Source: Knoellia koreensis (GTDB lineage: Bacteria > Actinomycetota > Actinomycetes > Actinomycetales > Dermatophilaceae). From it: a DNA stretch of 64,000 nt. Made by a program: the position numbers and the translations under genes. The notes beneath the pieces were generated by a model. That model had not been told where the DNA came from and ran no database searches. It saw only the letters and a list, made by a program, of their open reading frames with translations. Shown piece after piece: positions 52,719-60,871 of this stretch (its first letter is position 1; the number at the start of each line of letters is the position of its first letter). The stretch spans positions 231,924 to 295,923 of the forward strand of contig NZ_JABEPQ010000005.1 in assembly GCF_013041615.1 (NCBI RefSeq), read 5' to 3'.

Positions 52719-53171
52719 ATGGGAATCGCCGACGACGCCATCGAGGTGCGCGCCCAGGGCTGGCGCACGCTGGCCGCACTGCACGGGCTCATCGAGACCG
52801 CGCTGGAGCGCGAGCTGACCAGCCGGCACCAGCTGTCGGTGGTCGAGTTCACCGTGCTCGACGCGCTGTCGCGCCAGGACGGGTGGCACATGCGGATCAG
52901 CCAGCTGGCCCGCGCCGCGGCCCTGTCCCCCAGCGCCACCACGCGTCTGGTCAACCGGCTCGAGGACCGCGGGCTGCTGCGCCGGGTCCTGTGCGCCGAC
53001 GACCGGCGCGGCATCTACACCGAGCTGACCCCGGCCGGGTCGAAGCTGCACAAGGCCGCCCGCCCCACCCACGACCGGGTGCTCGAGGAGGCGCTGACCG
53101 TCGGCGAGGACACCCCCGAGCTCGCGCCCCTCGTCGACGCCCTGCACCGACTACCGGCACCCGTGGGCTGA
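52719..53171 (+). CDS. MarR-family transcriptional regulator
   Basis: 150-residue winged-helix regulator. Helix 1 begins AQGWRTLAALHGLIETALERELTSRHQLSVVEFTVLDAL; the HTH is MRISQLARAAALSPSATTRLVNRLEDRGLL, and the wing contains the conserved Asp-Arg pair in LCADDRRGIYTELTPAG. ATG 52719 follows GGAAGGA. It is divergent from the MFS gene and should repress it until an inducer binds. Confidence 0.93.
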   Translation: MGIADDAIEVRAQGWRTLAALHGLIETALERELTSRHQLSVVEFTVLDALSRQDGWHMRISQLARAAALSPSATTRLVNRLEDRGLLRRVLCADDRRGIYTELTPAGSKLHKAARPTHDRVLEEALTVGEDTPELAPLVDALHRLPAPVG

Positions 53172-53192
53172 GGCGCGCCCGCGGCATACCCT

Positions 53193-53270
53193 CACGAACT
53201 TTGGCCCAAAGTTCGCGGGTGCTGGGAAGGTTCCCGTCACAAGCGAACTTTGGGCCAAAGTTCAGGTGGC
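53193..53270. repeat. Palindromic element family D, copy 2
   Basis: Two copies of a short palindrome, GAACTTTGGCCCAAAGTTC (53196-53214) and GAACTTTGGGCCAAAGTTC (about 53245-53263), flank a central GGGAAGGTTCCC. The whole forms a dyad between the convergent marR and SpoIID genes. A GTATGCCG motif (53182) lies just before it. Confidence 0.85.
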
Positions 53271-53276
53271 GACCGA

Positions 53277-54218
53277 TCAGCTGCCGCTGACGACCCGGGT
53301 GTTGCGGTAGTAGTGGCGCAGGATCGTGGCGTAGCCCTGGCCCCGGTTGGCGAGGTCGCGTGAGCCGTACTGCGACAGCCAGTCACCGTTGACCCAGGCG
53401 CCGCAGGCGGTCGTGGTCGCGCAGTAGTGGGCCTTGAGGACGGCGCCGTCGCGGGTCAGCCGCACGTTCCAGGTGGCGTCGACGGCGGCGCTGGTCGACG
53501 CCTTGGCCGAGCCCGGCCGGTAGACCTGGTCGCCGGTGTCGTCACGCACGTCGTAGCACTCGCCGAACGGGGTCCTGCGGGTCGAGTGCAGCGCCCAGTA
53601 CCAGGCGTAGCTCTTGGTCGCGACCGCCCCGGACTTGAGCGACTCCTTGGGCCAGCTCGAGATCCACTCGTTGGGCAGCACGTTCTTGACGTAGGTCTTG
53701 AACGGGACGCGGTCGACCCGGCCGAGGTTGGTCCGGTAGACGAGGATCGTCGAGGGCAGCTTGGTGTTGGTGCCGTCGGTCTTGCAGCCCGTCGGCCCGG
53801 GGTTGTTCGACAGGAACCGGTGGGCGGCGTTGTCGTTCTTCAGGGTCGCGTTGAGATTGCCCCGGGCGCCGGGCTTGAAGTCCTGAAAGGCCCCGGAGTA
53901 CCCGCTGTTGAAGTAGACGCGCACCGTCTTCCCGCTGCGGTTCCACACCGACGCCGCGTGGTTCTTGACGCACAGGCCTCTGCCTGCACCGCGGCCCTTG
54001 AAGTCGTAGCACGACGGCTGCTTGTCGCCGTAGTCGGAGATCGAGCCGCGGAAGTCCGAGACGGACCCCTGCTGGTTGCTGTTGTAGTAGAGGCAGAACT
54101 CGCTGCTCTCACACTTGCCGTCACGCGATGCCGCCAAGGCCGGTGACACGGCGACCACCGGTGCCGCGACGGCAAGGGCGAGTCCGAGTCCCGCTGCGAT
54201 CTTGGTCCTGCGCTTCAT
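53277..54218 (-). CDS. Secreted I36-inhibitor/SpoIID-domain fusion protein
   Basis: 313-residue exported protein. Sec signal MKRRTKIAAGLGLALAVAAPVVAVSPALA, then a beta/gamma-crystallin-like domain of the peptidase inhibitor I36 family with six Cys (DGKCESSEFCLYYNSNQQGSVSDFRG to HAASVWNRSGKTVRVYFNSGYSGA, about 30-130). A SpoIID/LytB domain follows (RVPFKTYVKNVLPNEWISSWPKESLKSGAVATKSYAWYW, about 175-290). SpoIID proteins strip stem peptides from peptidoglycan glycan strands or regulate amidases. The catalytic Glu expected after NEW is present as the Glu of LPNEW. ATG 54218 follows GGGGAAG. Wall remodelling is the likely role; this species need not sporulate. Confidence 0.87.
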   Translation of the reverse strand: MKRRTKIAAGLGLALAVAAPVVAVSPALAASRDGKCESSEFCLYYNSNQQGSVSDFRGSISDYGDKQPSCYDFKGRGAGRGLCVKNHAASVWNRSGKTVRVYFNSGYSGAFQDFKPGARGNLNATLKNDNAAHRFLSNNPGPTGCKTDGTNTKLPSTILVYRTNLGRVDRVPFKTYVKNVLPNEWISSWPKESLKSGAVATKSYAWYWALHSTRRTPFGECYDVRDDTGDQVYRPGSAKASTSAAVDATWNVRLTRDGAVLKAHYCATTTACGAWVNGDWLSQYGSRDLANRGQGYATILRHYYRNTRVVSGS

Positions 54219-54348
54219 GGTCTTCCCCTCACGTCGTGGTTCTGGTGGCGGGCGACTGACCGCCCTTGACTTGCCACGACTGTCCCGGTCAGCAGCCGGG
54301 CCGACAATGGGGAGGACTCCCCCGGCACCGGCACGGCAGGATGGCCCC

Positions 54349-54837
54349 ATGAGCTACCCGCCACCGATCTACGACAAGGACTCAGGCGAAGTCAGCGCCT
54401 GGCTCGTCGCCGCCGACTCCGAGCCAAATGTGGTGTACCCCAACGGAAATCGCGTCCGTTACCTCGCCATGGGCGAATCCACCGGGGGCACCTACGGGAT
54501 GTACCACTGGGAGTTCGCCGGACCGCGCAGCGGCCCGGACGCCCACTTCCACAAGACGCTCACCGAGTCGTTCTACGTCCTGACCGGCGAGGTCACGATC
54601 TACGACGGCACCGCCTGGAAGCCCTGCCAGCCGGGCGACTTCGTCCACGTCCCCGCCGGCGGGCTGCACGGCTTCCGCAACGAGTCCGGCCCGGCGTCGA
54701 TGCTCCTGCACTTCGCACCAGGAGCTCCGCGCGAGGGCTACTTCGAGGGCCTGGCCCGCGTGGCGGCGGGAGAGACGATGGGCGATGCCGAGCGCGACGA
54801 GTTCATGCGCTACCACGACAACTACTGGGTCGACTGA
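54349..54837 (+). CDS. Cupin-domain protein
   Basis: 162-residue single-cupin protein. Motif 1 is SGPDAHFHKTLTESFYVLTGEVTIYDG (metal-binding His, His, Glu) and motif 2 is GDFVHVPAGGLHGFRNESG (second-shell His). An isolated enzyme or sensor of unknown substrate, divergent from the SpoIID fusion gene and separated from the convergent PucR gene by palindrome C2. Confidence 0.85.
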   Translation: MSYPPPIYDKDSGEVSAWLVAADSEPNVVYPNGNRVRYLAMGESTGGTYGMYHWEFAGPRSGPDAHFHKTLTESFYVLTGEVTIYDGTAWKPCQPGDFVHVPAGGLHGFRNESGPASMLLHFAPGAPREGYFEGLARVAAGETMGDAERDEFMRYHDNYWVD

Positions 54838-54853
54838 CGCCCTCGGCGCTTCC

Positions 54854-54901
54854 TTGCGTCTGCGTGAACGGTTGCCATGACAGCCGTTCACGCAGACGCA
54901 A
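54854..54901. repeat. 48-bp palindrome, family C copy 2
   Basis: TTGCGTCTGCGTGAACGGTT GCCATGACAG and the reverse complement of the first arm; two mismatches compared with the perfect copy at 14999-15046. The outer 18 bp of each arm are identical in both copies. The stop codon of the leftward PucR gene lies inside the right arm. Confidence 0.9.
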
Positions 54902-56414
54902 GCGCAGCCAGCTGCAACCGCACGGCCAGACGCACCACTGGGTCGTCGAGGTCGAGGCCCGCCAGGTCGGCGATCCGTCCCATCCGATAGCGCATCGTGT
55001 TGGGATGCACGTGGATCGCCCGAGCGGCGGCCGTCGGCGCACCCGGGTGGTCGAGCCAGGCCGCGAGGGTCGTGAGGTATGCCGTGCCCCCCACCTCGTC
55101 GTGCTCCTGCAGCAGGCGAAGCGGCCCGAGAGCCTCGTCGGGCAGCGCGGCGGCCGCCCGTGCGACCGTCACCTGGGCCCACAGGTGCTCGTGTTCGGTC
55201 ACCGGCCCGACGCGCGAGTCCCTTTGTGCGGCAAGGCGACTCGCCTCGTGCGCCTCGCCCCGCGAGCGGTCCAGCTCCGCGGGTCGGTATGCCGGTCGGC
55301 CGGCTCGCGCGGTCAGGTCCAGCCGCTCGGCACGCACCTGCGCAACCACGCCGCGCAGCCAACGCCACGTCCCCGGTGACGGCTCGTCACTGTCGCGCAC
55401 CACGGCATACAGGCGTCCGTCGAGCTCGGCGACCAGGGGCTGGTTCCACGCATGGCGCCGCAGCACCGACTCCCACACGTCGAGGGCGCGCAGGGACGCG
55501 TCGTCGACACCCAGTGCGACGACCCGCCACGGACCGGCCGGAAGCCACTCGTCGGCGCCGGACTCGTTGCCGGACAGCACCGCTCGCACCCGGTCGGCGG
55601 CAACCCGGCGGGTCAGGTCGGCCTGCGCCCGAAGCCGCAGCAGGTGCAGCGCGACCACCGAGGAGGTGTGCACCAGCTCGGCCACCAGGGCGGAGTCCGG
55701 CCGTTCCTCCACGACCGCCCAGATCGACCCGAGCCACTCACCGCCGGCACGCACGGGGATGACCAGACGCGGCCGCAGCAGTGCCGAGTCCGGGACGAAG
55801 ATCGGCTCGTCCGACCTCGCCATCCGACGGAACACACCCTGGGCGCGCAGCGTGGCGAGCACCTCGTCCGGGACCCGGCGGCCGACGATGGTCGAGACGC
55901 GCGCGGGGTCGGCGTCGTCCTGGCGGGAGGAGTAGGCGAGGACCCGCGACTGTGCGTCCTCGATCGTCACGGGTGCGTCGACCAGGGCGGCCGCGGCATC
56001 GGCGAGCGCGAAGAGGTCGTCCTGCACGGGAGCGTCGTCGCGCCGGCCCGGCCCGACCGCGGCGCGGTCGAGGACGCCGCGCAGCAGCCACACGAGGTGA
56101 GCCCAGGATGCCTGCTCGGCGAGCTCGACGAGCGCCACACCTTCGCGGCGGGCCCGATCACGGACGGTGCGGCGCCGGGCGAGCGAGCGCCGCAGCACCA
56201 CCCCACCCGCGCCGGCTCCCGCCGCGGCCGTCAGCAGCGCGCCGGCCGCGTCGGCGGTCTCCACCCCCACACCGAGCAGGAGGTCGCCCGGTTGGCCGAA
56301 GACCTGCATGGCTGGTTCGGCGATGGTGAGGTCGTCGACCTCGGCACCGTCGCGCGGCACCCCCAGGGTCAGCAGGCCACCGAGGGTGGCCACGAGGTCG
56401 GCGACGGCGAGCAT
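54888..56414 (-). CDS. PucR-family transcriptional regulator
   Basis: 508-residue regulator. An N-terminal PucR leader (LAVADLVATLGGLLTLGVPRDGAEVDDLTI) precedes a GAF-like central region (LFALADAAAALVDAPVTIEDAQSRVLAYSS to VGRRVPDEVLATLRAQGVFRRM). The C-terminal HTH_30 is LLQEHDEVGGTAYLTTLAAWLDHPGAPTAAARAIHVHPNTMRYRMGRIADLAGLDLDDP. ATG 56414 is preferred over the start at 56450. It is divergent from dadA by about 100 bases; PucR/AdeR relatives control alanine, proline or purine catabolism, so it probably regulates that gene. The last residues LASA and stop are inside palindrome C2. Confidence 0.92.
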   Translation of the reverse strand: MLAVADLVATLGGLLTLGVPRDGAEVDDLTIAEPAMQVFGQPGDLLLGVGVETADAAGALLTAAAGAGAGGVVLRRSLARRRTVRDRARREGVALVELAEQASWAHLVWLLRGVLDRAAVGPGRRDDAPVQDDLFALADAAAALVDAPVTIEDAQSRVLAYSSRQDDADPARVSTIVGRRVPDEVLATLRAQGVFRRMARSDEPIFVPDSALLRPRLVIPVRAGGEWLGSIWAVVEERPDSALVAELVHTSSVVALHLLRLRAQADLTRRVAADRVRAVLSGNESGADEWLPAGPWRVVALGVDDASLRALDVWESVLRRHAWNQPLVAELDGRLYAVVRDSDEPSPGTWRWLRGVVAQVRAERLDLTARAGRPAYRPAELDRSRGEAHEASRLAAQRDSRVGPVTEHEHLWAQVTVARAAAALPDEALGPLRLLQEHDEVGGTAYLTTLAAWLDHPGAPTAAARAIHVHPNTMRYRMGRIADLAGLDLDDPVVRLAVRLQLAALASA

Positions 56415-56517
56415 CCGCCCACTGTTCCAGCGTTTGTGATGTAGGCACAAGCGAACGGCGAGATTTCAGGCTCTGCCGCCAAGGCGGCATACCTCCCCCC
56501 GCTGTCACGCTCAGGGA

Positions 56518-57786
56518 ATGGCTTCCATCACTGCTGCTGGCACCCCGGTCCCCGAGCGCGTCGCTGTCGTCGGCGCGGGAATGGTGGGCCTCTCCACCGC
56601 CTGGTTCCTCCAGGAGCGTGGCGTCGAGGTGGTCGTGCTCGACCGCGAGGGTGTCGCGGCAGGCTCGTCGTGGGGCAACGCCGGGTGGCTGACGCCGGGC
56701 ATCGCGACGCCGCTGCCCGAGCCGGCCGTGCTCAAGTACGGCATCCGTGCGGTGCTGTCGCCGAGCTCACCGGTCTACGTGCCGCCGAGCGCGAACCCGA
56801 GCTTCCTCAAGTTCGTCACCGGGTTCACCGCGCACTCGACGATGAAGGCCTGGAAGAAGGCCATGGGTGCACTGGTGCCCGTCAACGACCTGTCGCTCGA
56901 GAGCTTCGACCTGCTGCAGGCCGGGGGTGTCCGGGCCGAGACGCGTGAGGCGAAGTCGTTCCTCGCGTCCTACCGGACGGCGCAGGAGCGCACGACCCTG
57001 CTCGAGGAGATCGAGCACATCCACGCGGCTGGTCAGTCGATCGAGTTCGAGGCCCTCACCGGCGACCAGGCCCGCGCCATCGAGCCGAGCCTGTCCGACG
57101 AGATCGGCGCCGCGATCCTGCTCAAGGGCCAGCGGTTCATCGACCCGGGTTCCTACGTGCACGCGCTCGCCGACTCAGTGCGGGCCCGTGGTGGCAAGAT
57201 CCTCACTGGCGCAACGGTTTCCGACATCCGTGACACCGGCCGCGGGGTCGTCGTCACCACCGCCGAGGGTGCCGTCGAGGAGTTCGACGCGGCCGTGCTC
57301 GCGACTGGTGCGTGGCTGGGCAAGCTGGCCCGCCGGTTCGGGGTCCGAAACGTCGTCCAGGCCGGTCGCGGCTACTCGTTCTCGGTCGCGATCGACCACG
57401 TGCCGAACGGTCCGGTCTACTTCCCGGCGCAGCGCGTCGCGTGCACGCCGATCGGTGACCGGCTGCGCGTCGCCGGGATGATGGAGTTCCGCAAGCCCGA
57501 GGCCGCGCTCGACCAGCGCCGGATCCGCGCGATCGCCGAGGCCGCCCGGCCGCTGCTGCGCGGCGCCGACCTCGATGCGCGCCAGGACGAGTGGGTCGGC
57601 TCGCGGCCGTGCACCGTCGACGGACTGCCGCTCATCGGCGCCACGCGCTCACCGCGGGTGTATGCCGCGGGCGGCCACGGCATGTGGGGCATCACCCTCG
57701 GGCCGGTCACCGGCCGCCTCCTCGCCGAGACGATGGTGACGGGCAAGCAGGTCGAGCAGCTGCGCCCCTTCGACCCCATGCGCTGA
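56518..57786 (+). CDS. D-amino acid dehydrogenase-like FAD oxidoreductase
   Basis: 422-residue DAO-family flavoprotein. ADP-binding fold RVAVVGAGMVGLSTAWFLQERGVEVVVLDREGVAAGSSWGNAGWL, then the DadA-like RGYSFSVAIDHVPNGPVYFPAQRVACTPIGDRLRVAGMMEF and closing WVGSRPCTVDGLPLIGATRSPRVYAAGGHGMWGITLGPVTGRLLAE. It oxidises D-amino acids (or glycine/sarcosine-like substrates) and feeds electrons to the respiratory chain. Divergent PucR regulator; ATG 56518. Confidence 0.9.
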   Translation: MASITAAGTPVPERVAVVGAGMVGLSTAWFLQERGVEVVVLDREGVAAGSSWGNAGWLTPGIATPLPEPAVLKYGIRAVLSPSSPVYVPPSANPSFLKFVTGFTAHSTMKAWKKAMGALVPVNDLSLESFDLLQAGGVRAETREAKSFLASYRTAQERTTLLEEIEHIHAAGQSIEFEALTGDQARAIEPSLSDEIGAAILLKGQRFIDPGSYVHALADSVRARGGKILTGATVSDIRDTGRGVVVTTAEGAVEEFDAAVLATGAWLGKLARRFGVRNVVQAGRGYSFSVAIDHVPNGPVYFPAQRVACTPIGDRLRVAGMMEFRKPEAALDQRRIRAIAEAARPLLRGADLDARQDEWVGSRPCTVDGLPLIGATRSPRVYAAGGHGMWGITLGPVTGRLLAETMVTGKQVEQLRPFDPMR

Positions 57787-57811
57787 CGCGGCTTCCTCGC
57801 CTCACCTCGTG

Positions 57812-57884
57812 CGCAAAACGGGGGTTGCGAGCATGAAACGGGGGCTCTCGACGCCCGTTTCATGCCAGCAACCCCCGTTTTGCG
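57812..57884. repeat. Palindromic element family A, copy 3
   Basis: CGCAAAACGGGGGTTGCGAG with CATGAAACGGG (57812-57842) pairs with 57854-57884 at 29 of 31 positions; loop 11 bases. It fills the space between the convergent dadA-like and LysR genes, ending one base before the LysR stop. Confidence 0.9.
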
Positions 57885-57885
57885 T

Positions 57886-58767
57886 TCAGGTCGCCAGCGC
57901 GGTGAGCAGCTCGACGGCGCGGGCCAAGGCTGCCGAGTCGTCGTCGGCCCTCATCCCTACGGCCAGCTCGACCGTCGCATCACGCGCGGCGAGCGGCCGG
58001 TAGGTCACCCCCGGCACCCCCAGCTCGGACACCGGCTCCGGCACGACGGCCGCACCCAGTCCAGCGGCGACGAAGGTGACCAACGTCGACGTCTCCGACA
58101 CCCCGTGCCGCACGCGCGGCTCGAACCCCGCGCGTCGGCACAGCTCCACCACCGCGCCGTGCATCACGGACCGGGCGGGGGCGTGCACCACGAGGTCGAC
58201 CCCGCGCAGGTCGGCGACCCGCAGCCGCTTCCGCGCGGCCAGGGGATGGTGCTCAGGCAACGCGACGATGAGCTTGTCGCGACGCAGCGGCCGCACGCGC
58301 ACGAGCGGCTCGTCGACCGGCGGGCGCAGCAGGGCCAGGTCGATGTCGCGCTCGACGAGCGCCGTCACCTGCGCCGGCACGAGCATCTCGCCGCGAAAGC
58401 TCAGGTCGACGCCGGGCAGCTCCTCGCGAACGGCCCGGGCGAAGGCCGGCAGCAGGCTGTAGGTGGCTGAGCCGACACAACCGACGACGAGTCGCCCCTC
58501 GAGCCCAGCCGAAACCCGCCTCGCCTGCTCGCCTGCCGCGTCCACCTCGGCGAGGATGCCGCGGACGCGTTCGAGGTATGCCGCGCCGGCGGCCGTGAGC
58601 GCGACGCGCCTCGTCGTGCGTTCGAAAAGGCGCAGGCCGAGCTCGTCCTCGAGCTGGCGGATCTGGTGGGACAGCGGGGGTTGCGCCATGTGCAGCCGTT
58701 CCGCGGCGCGGCCGAAGTGCTGTTCCTCCGCGACGGCCAGGAAGTAGCGCAGGTGCCGCAGTTCCAT
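57886..58767 (-). CDS. LysR-family regulator, probably of the beta-ketoadipate genes
   Basis: 293-residue LysR protein. HTH MELRHLRYFLAVAEEQHFGRAAERLHMAQPPLSHQIRQLEDELGLRLFERTTRRVALTAAG matches the CatM/CatR/PcaQ group, and the effector domain has GRLVVGCVGSATYSLLPAFARAVREELPGVDLSFRGEM. It is divergent from pcaF, so it is the likely activator of the pcaFDIJ operon, with an aromatic-pathway intermediate as inducer. Confidence 0.92.
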   Translation of the reverse strand: MELRHLRYFLAVAEEQHFGRAAERLHMAQPPLSHQIRQLEDELGLRLFERTTRRVALTAAGAAYLERVRGILAEVDAAGEQARRVSAGLEGRLVVGCVGSATYSLLPAFARAVREELPGVDLSFRGEMLVPAQVTALVERDIDLALLRPPVDEPLVRVRPLRRDKLIVALPEHHPLAARKRLRVADLRGVDLVVHAPARSVMHGAVVELCRRAGFEPRVRHGVSETSTLVTFVAAGLGAAVVPEPVSELGVPGVTYRPLAARDATVELAVGMRADDDSAALARAVELLTALAT

Positions 58768-58871
58768 GGGTCGAGTGTCGCAGATGTGGCCGGAGATTCG
58801 GACTCATGACGTCCTGATTGGCGCCGAATGGGTATTTCCCCATCCGGGTCATCGGGCCCTACGGTCGTGCC
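58768..58871. promoter_or_regulatory. Divergent lysR/pca control region
   Basis: 104 bases between the two start codons. ATTCG (58796-58800) and CGAAT (58825-58829) form an inverted repeat around TCATGACGTCCTGA, a plausible LysR-binding region. No clear -35/-10 pair was identified. Confidence 0.5.
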
Positions 58872-60086
58872 ATGGACGATGTCGTGATCTGCAGCCCGCT
58901 GCGCACCCCGGTCGGACGCTTCGGCGGTGCCCTGGCGAGCGTGCCCGCCGCCGATCTCGCGTCGGGGCTGCTGCGCGAGCTGGTGTCCCGCACCGGACTC
59001 ACCGAGGGCGACGTCGACGACGTGGTGCTCGGGCAGGGCTACCCGAACGGTGAGTCTCCCGCGGTCGGGCGCATCGCCGCCCTCGACGCGGGTCTCGGGA
59101 TCGGGGTACCCGGCCTCCAGCTCGACCGCCGGTGCGGCTCGGGCCTGCAGGCGGTGATGTATGCCGCGGGCATGGTCGCCACCGGCGCCGGACGCGTCGT
59201 CGTGGCCGGCGGCGTCGAGTCGATGTCGCAGGTCGAGCACTACGCGCTGGGGCTGCGGACCGGGGTGAAGCAGGGCGGGATCGACCTCGCCGACCGCCTC
59301 GACCGTGCTCGTGAGACGGCCGGCGGGCGTTCGCACCCAGTGGCCGGCGGCATGATCGAGACCGCCGAGAACCTGCGGCGCGAGTACGGCATCAGCCGTG
59401 AGGAGCAGGACGAGTTCGCCCTCCGGTCGCAGCAGCGGGCCGGGGCCGCCCAGGCGAGTGGGCGGTTCGACGCCGAGCTCGTGCCCGTGACCGTGCCTGG
59501 TCGGCGTGGGCGCCCGGACACCGTCGTCGGCCAGGACGAGCACCCGCGCCCCGACACGACCCTGGAGCAGCTGGCTGGTCTGCGGCCCGTGCGGCTCAAG
59601 GTCGACCCGGAGTCCACCGTGACCGCCGGCAATGCCAGCGGGCAGAACGACGGTGCGGCGATGTGTGTCGTGACGACTCGCGCGGAGGCGGACCGGCTGG
59701 GTCTGGAGCCACTGCTCGCGTTACGCAGCTGGGCCGTCGCCGGCGTGGGGCCCGAAGTGATGGGCATCGGACCGGTGCCCGCCACCGCTGCCGCGCTCGA
59801 GCGCGCCGGGATCACCATGAACGACCTCGACCTCATCGAGGTCAACGAGGCCTTCGCCGCCCAGGTGCTGGCCGTCCTGCGCGAGTGGAAGCTCGACCCC
59901 ACCGACGACCGGCTCAACCCCAACGGTTCCGGCATCTCCCTGGGTCACCCGGTCGGCGCCACCGGCGGTCGCATCCTCGCCACCTTGGCGCACGAGCTGC
60001 GCCGGCGCGAGGGCCGTTACGCGCTGGAGACGATGTGCATCGGCGGCGGCCAGGGCATCGCCGCGGTGTTCGAACGGGTCGCGTGA
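58872..60086 (+). CDS. pcaF: Acetyl-CoA acyltransferase, probable 3-oxoadipyl-CoA thiolase
   Basis: 404-residue thiolase. N-terminal RTPVGRFGGALASVPAADLASGLLREL; the acyl-accepting Cys in LDRRCGSGLQAVMYAAGMVATGAG; NEAFAAQVLAVLREW; catalytic His in GSGISLGHPVGATGGRILATL; and the second Cys in ETMCIGGGQGIA. ATG 58872 is chosen as the in-frame start closest to the homologous N-terminus (MDDVVICSPLRTP). Followed by pcaD with overlapping TGATG, it should cleave 3-oxoadipyl-CoA to succinyl-CoA and acetyl-CoA. A general beta-ketothiolase is the alternative, but the neighbours favour PcaF. Confidence 0.92.
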   Translation: MDDVVICSPLRTPVGRFGGALASVPAADLASGLLRELVSRTGLTEGDVDDVVLGQGYPNGESPAVGRIAALDAGLGIGVPGLQLDRRCGSGLQAVMYAAGMVATGAGRVVVAGGVESMSQVEHYALGLRTGVKQGGIDLADRLDRARETAGGRSHPVAGGMIETAENLRREYGISREEQDEFALRSQQRAGAAQASGRFDAELVPVTVPGRRGRPDTVVGQDEHPRPDTTLEQLAGLRPVRLKVDPESTVTAGNASGQNDGAAMCVVTTRAEADRLGLEPLLALRSWAVAGVGPEVMGIGPVPATAAALERAGITMNDLDLIEVNEAFAAQVLAVLREWKLDPTDDRLNPNGSGISLGHPVGATGGRILATLAHELRRREGRYALETMCIGGGQGIAAVFERVA

Positions 60087-60871
60087 TGGCTTCGGGCGGG
60101 GGCGTCGAGGTCCACCACGTCGTCACCGGTCGGCAGGATGCGCCGGTGGTCGTGCTGTCCAACTCACTGGGCTCGACGCATCGGATGTGGGACGCGCAGG
60201 TCGAGGAGCTCTCTCGACACTTCCGGGTCGTCCGGTACGACACTCGTGGACACGGCGAATCGCCTGTGCCCCAAGGGCCCTACTCCATCGATGACCTCAC
60301 CGACGACCTCGTCGCGCTCCTGGACCGGCTCGGTGTCGCCCGCGCCCATGTGGTCGGCCTGTCGCTCGGCGGGATGACCGCCCTGCGGCTTGCGGTTCGC
60401 GAGCCCGATCGCGTCGACCGACTGGTCGTCCTGTGCACCGCGGCGCACCTCCCTCCGGCGCAGGGCTGGCTGGACCGGGCAGCCACGGTGCGCGCCCATG
60501 GCACCACAGCGGTCGCCGACGCAGTCGTCGACCGCTGGTTCACGGCGGCATACCTCGCCTCTCATGACGACGTGCGCGACGCGAACGTCGCCATGGTGGC
60601 CGCGACCCCACCCGACGGGTATGCCGCGTGCTGCGAGGCGATCGCCGCGATGGACCAGCGCGACGACCTGGTGCAGGTGGCTGCGTCGGTGCTCGCGATC
60701 GCGGGAGCCGACGACCCGGCCACCCCTCCGGGCCTGCTTGGGGAGATCGCGGATGGCGTCAAGGAAGGTCGGTTGCTCGTCGTACCCGAGGCCGCGCATC
60801 TCGCGAATGCCCAACAACCGCAGGCGATCACGCCCGCGATCATCGCTCACCTGAAGGGAGAGGCGGCATGA
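60086..60871 (+). CDS. pcaD: 3-oxoadipate enol-lactonase
   Basis: 261-residue alpha/beta hydrolase. Oxyanion region VVVLSNSLGSTHRMWDAQVEEL, then VVRYDTRGHGESPVPQGPYSIDDL, nucleophile Ser in VVGLSLGGMTALRLA, acid Asp in VLAIAGADDPATPPGL, and His in VVPEAAHLANAQQP. The SNSLG and YDTRGHGxS segments are diagnostic of enol-lactonases. It opens the lactone to 3-oxoadipate. The C-terminus lacks the carboxymuconolactone decarboxylase domain found fused in some actinobacteria (PcaL), so decarboxylation must be encoded elsewhere. Confidence 0.93.
   Translation: MASGGGVEVHHVVTGRQDAPVVVLSNSLGSTHRMWDAQVEELSRHFRVVRYDTRGHGESPVPQGPYSIDDLTDDLVALLDRLGVARAHVVGLSLGGMTALRLAVREPDRVDRLVVLCTAAHLPPAQGWLDRAATVRAHGTTAVADAVVDRWFTAAYLASHDDVRDANVAMVAATPPDGYAACCEAIAAMDQRDDLVQVAASVLAIAGADDPATPPGLLGEIADGVKEGRLLVVPEAAHLANAQQPQAITPAIIAHLKGEAA

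Noticed and set aside
13069..57884. CRISPR array
   Set aside because: The repeated palindromes are single, widely spaced and of five different sequences. There are no regularly spaced direct repeats with spacers and no cas genes.
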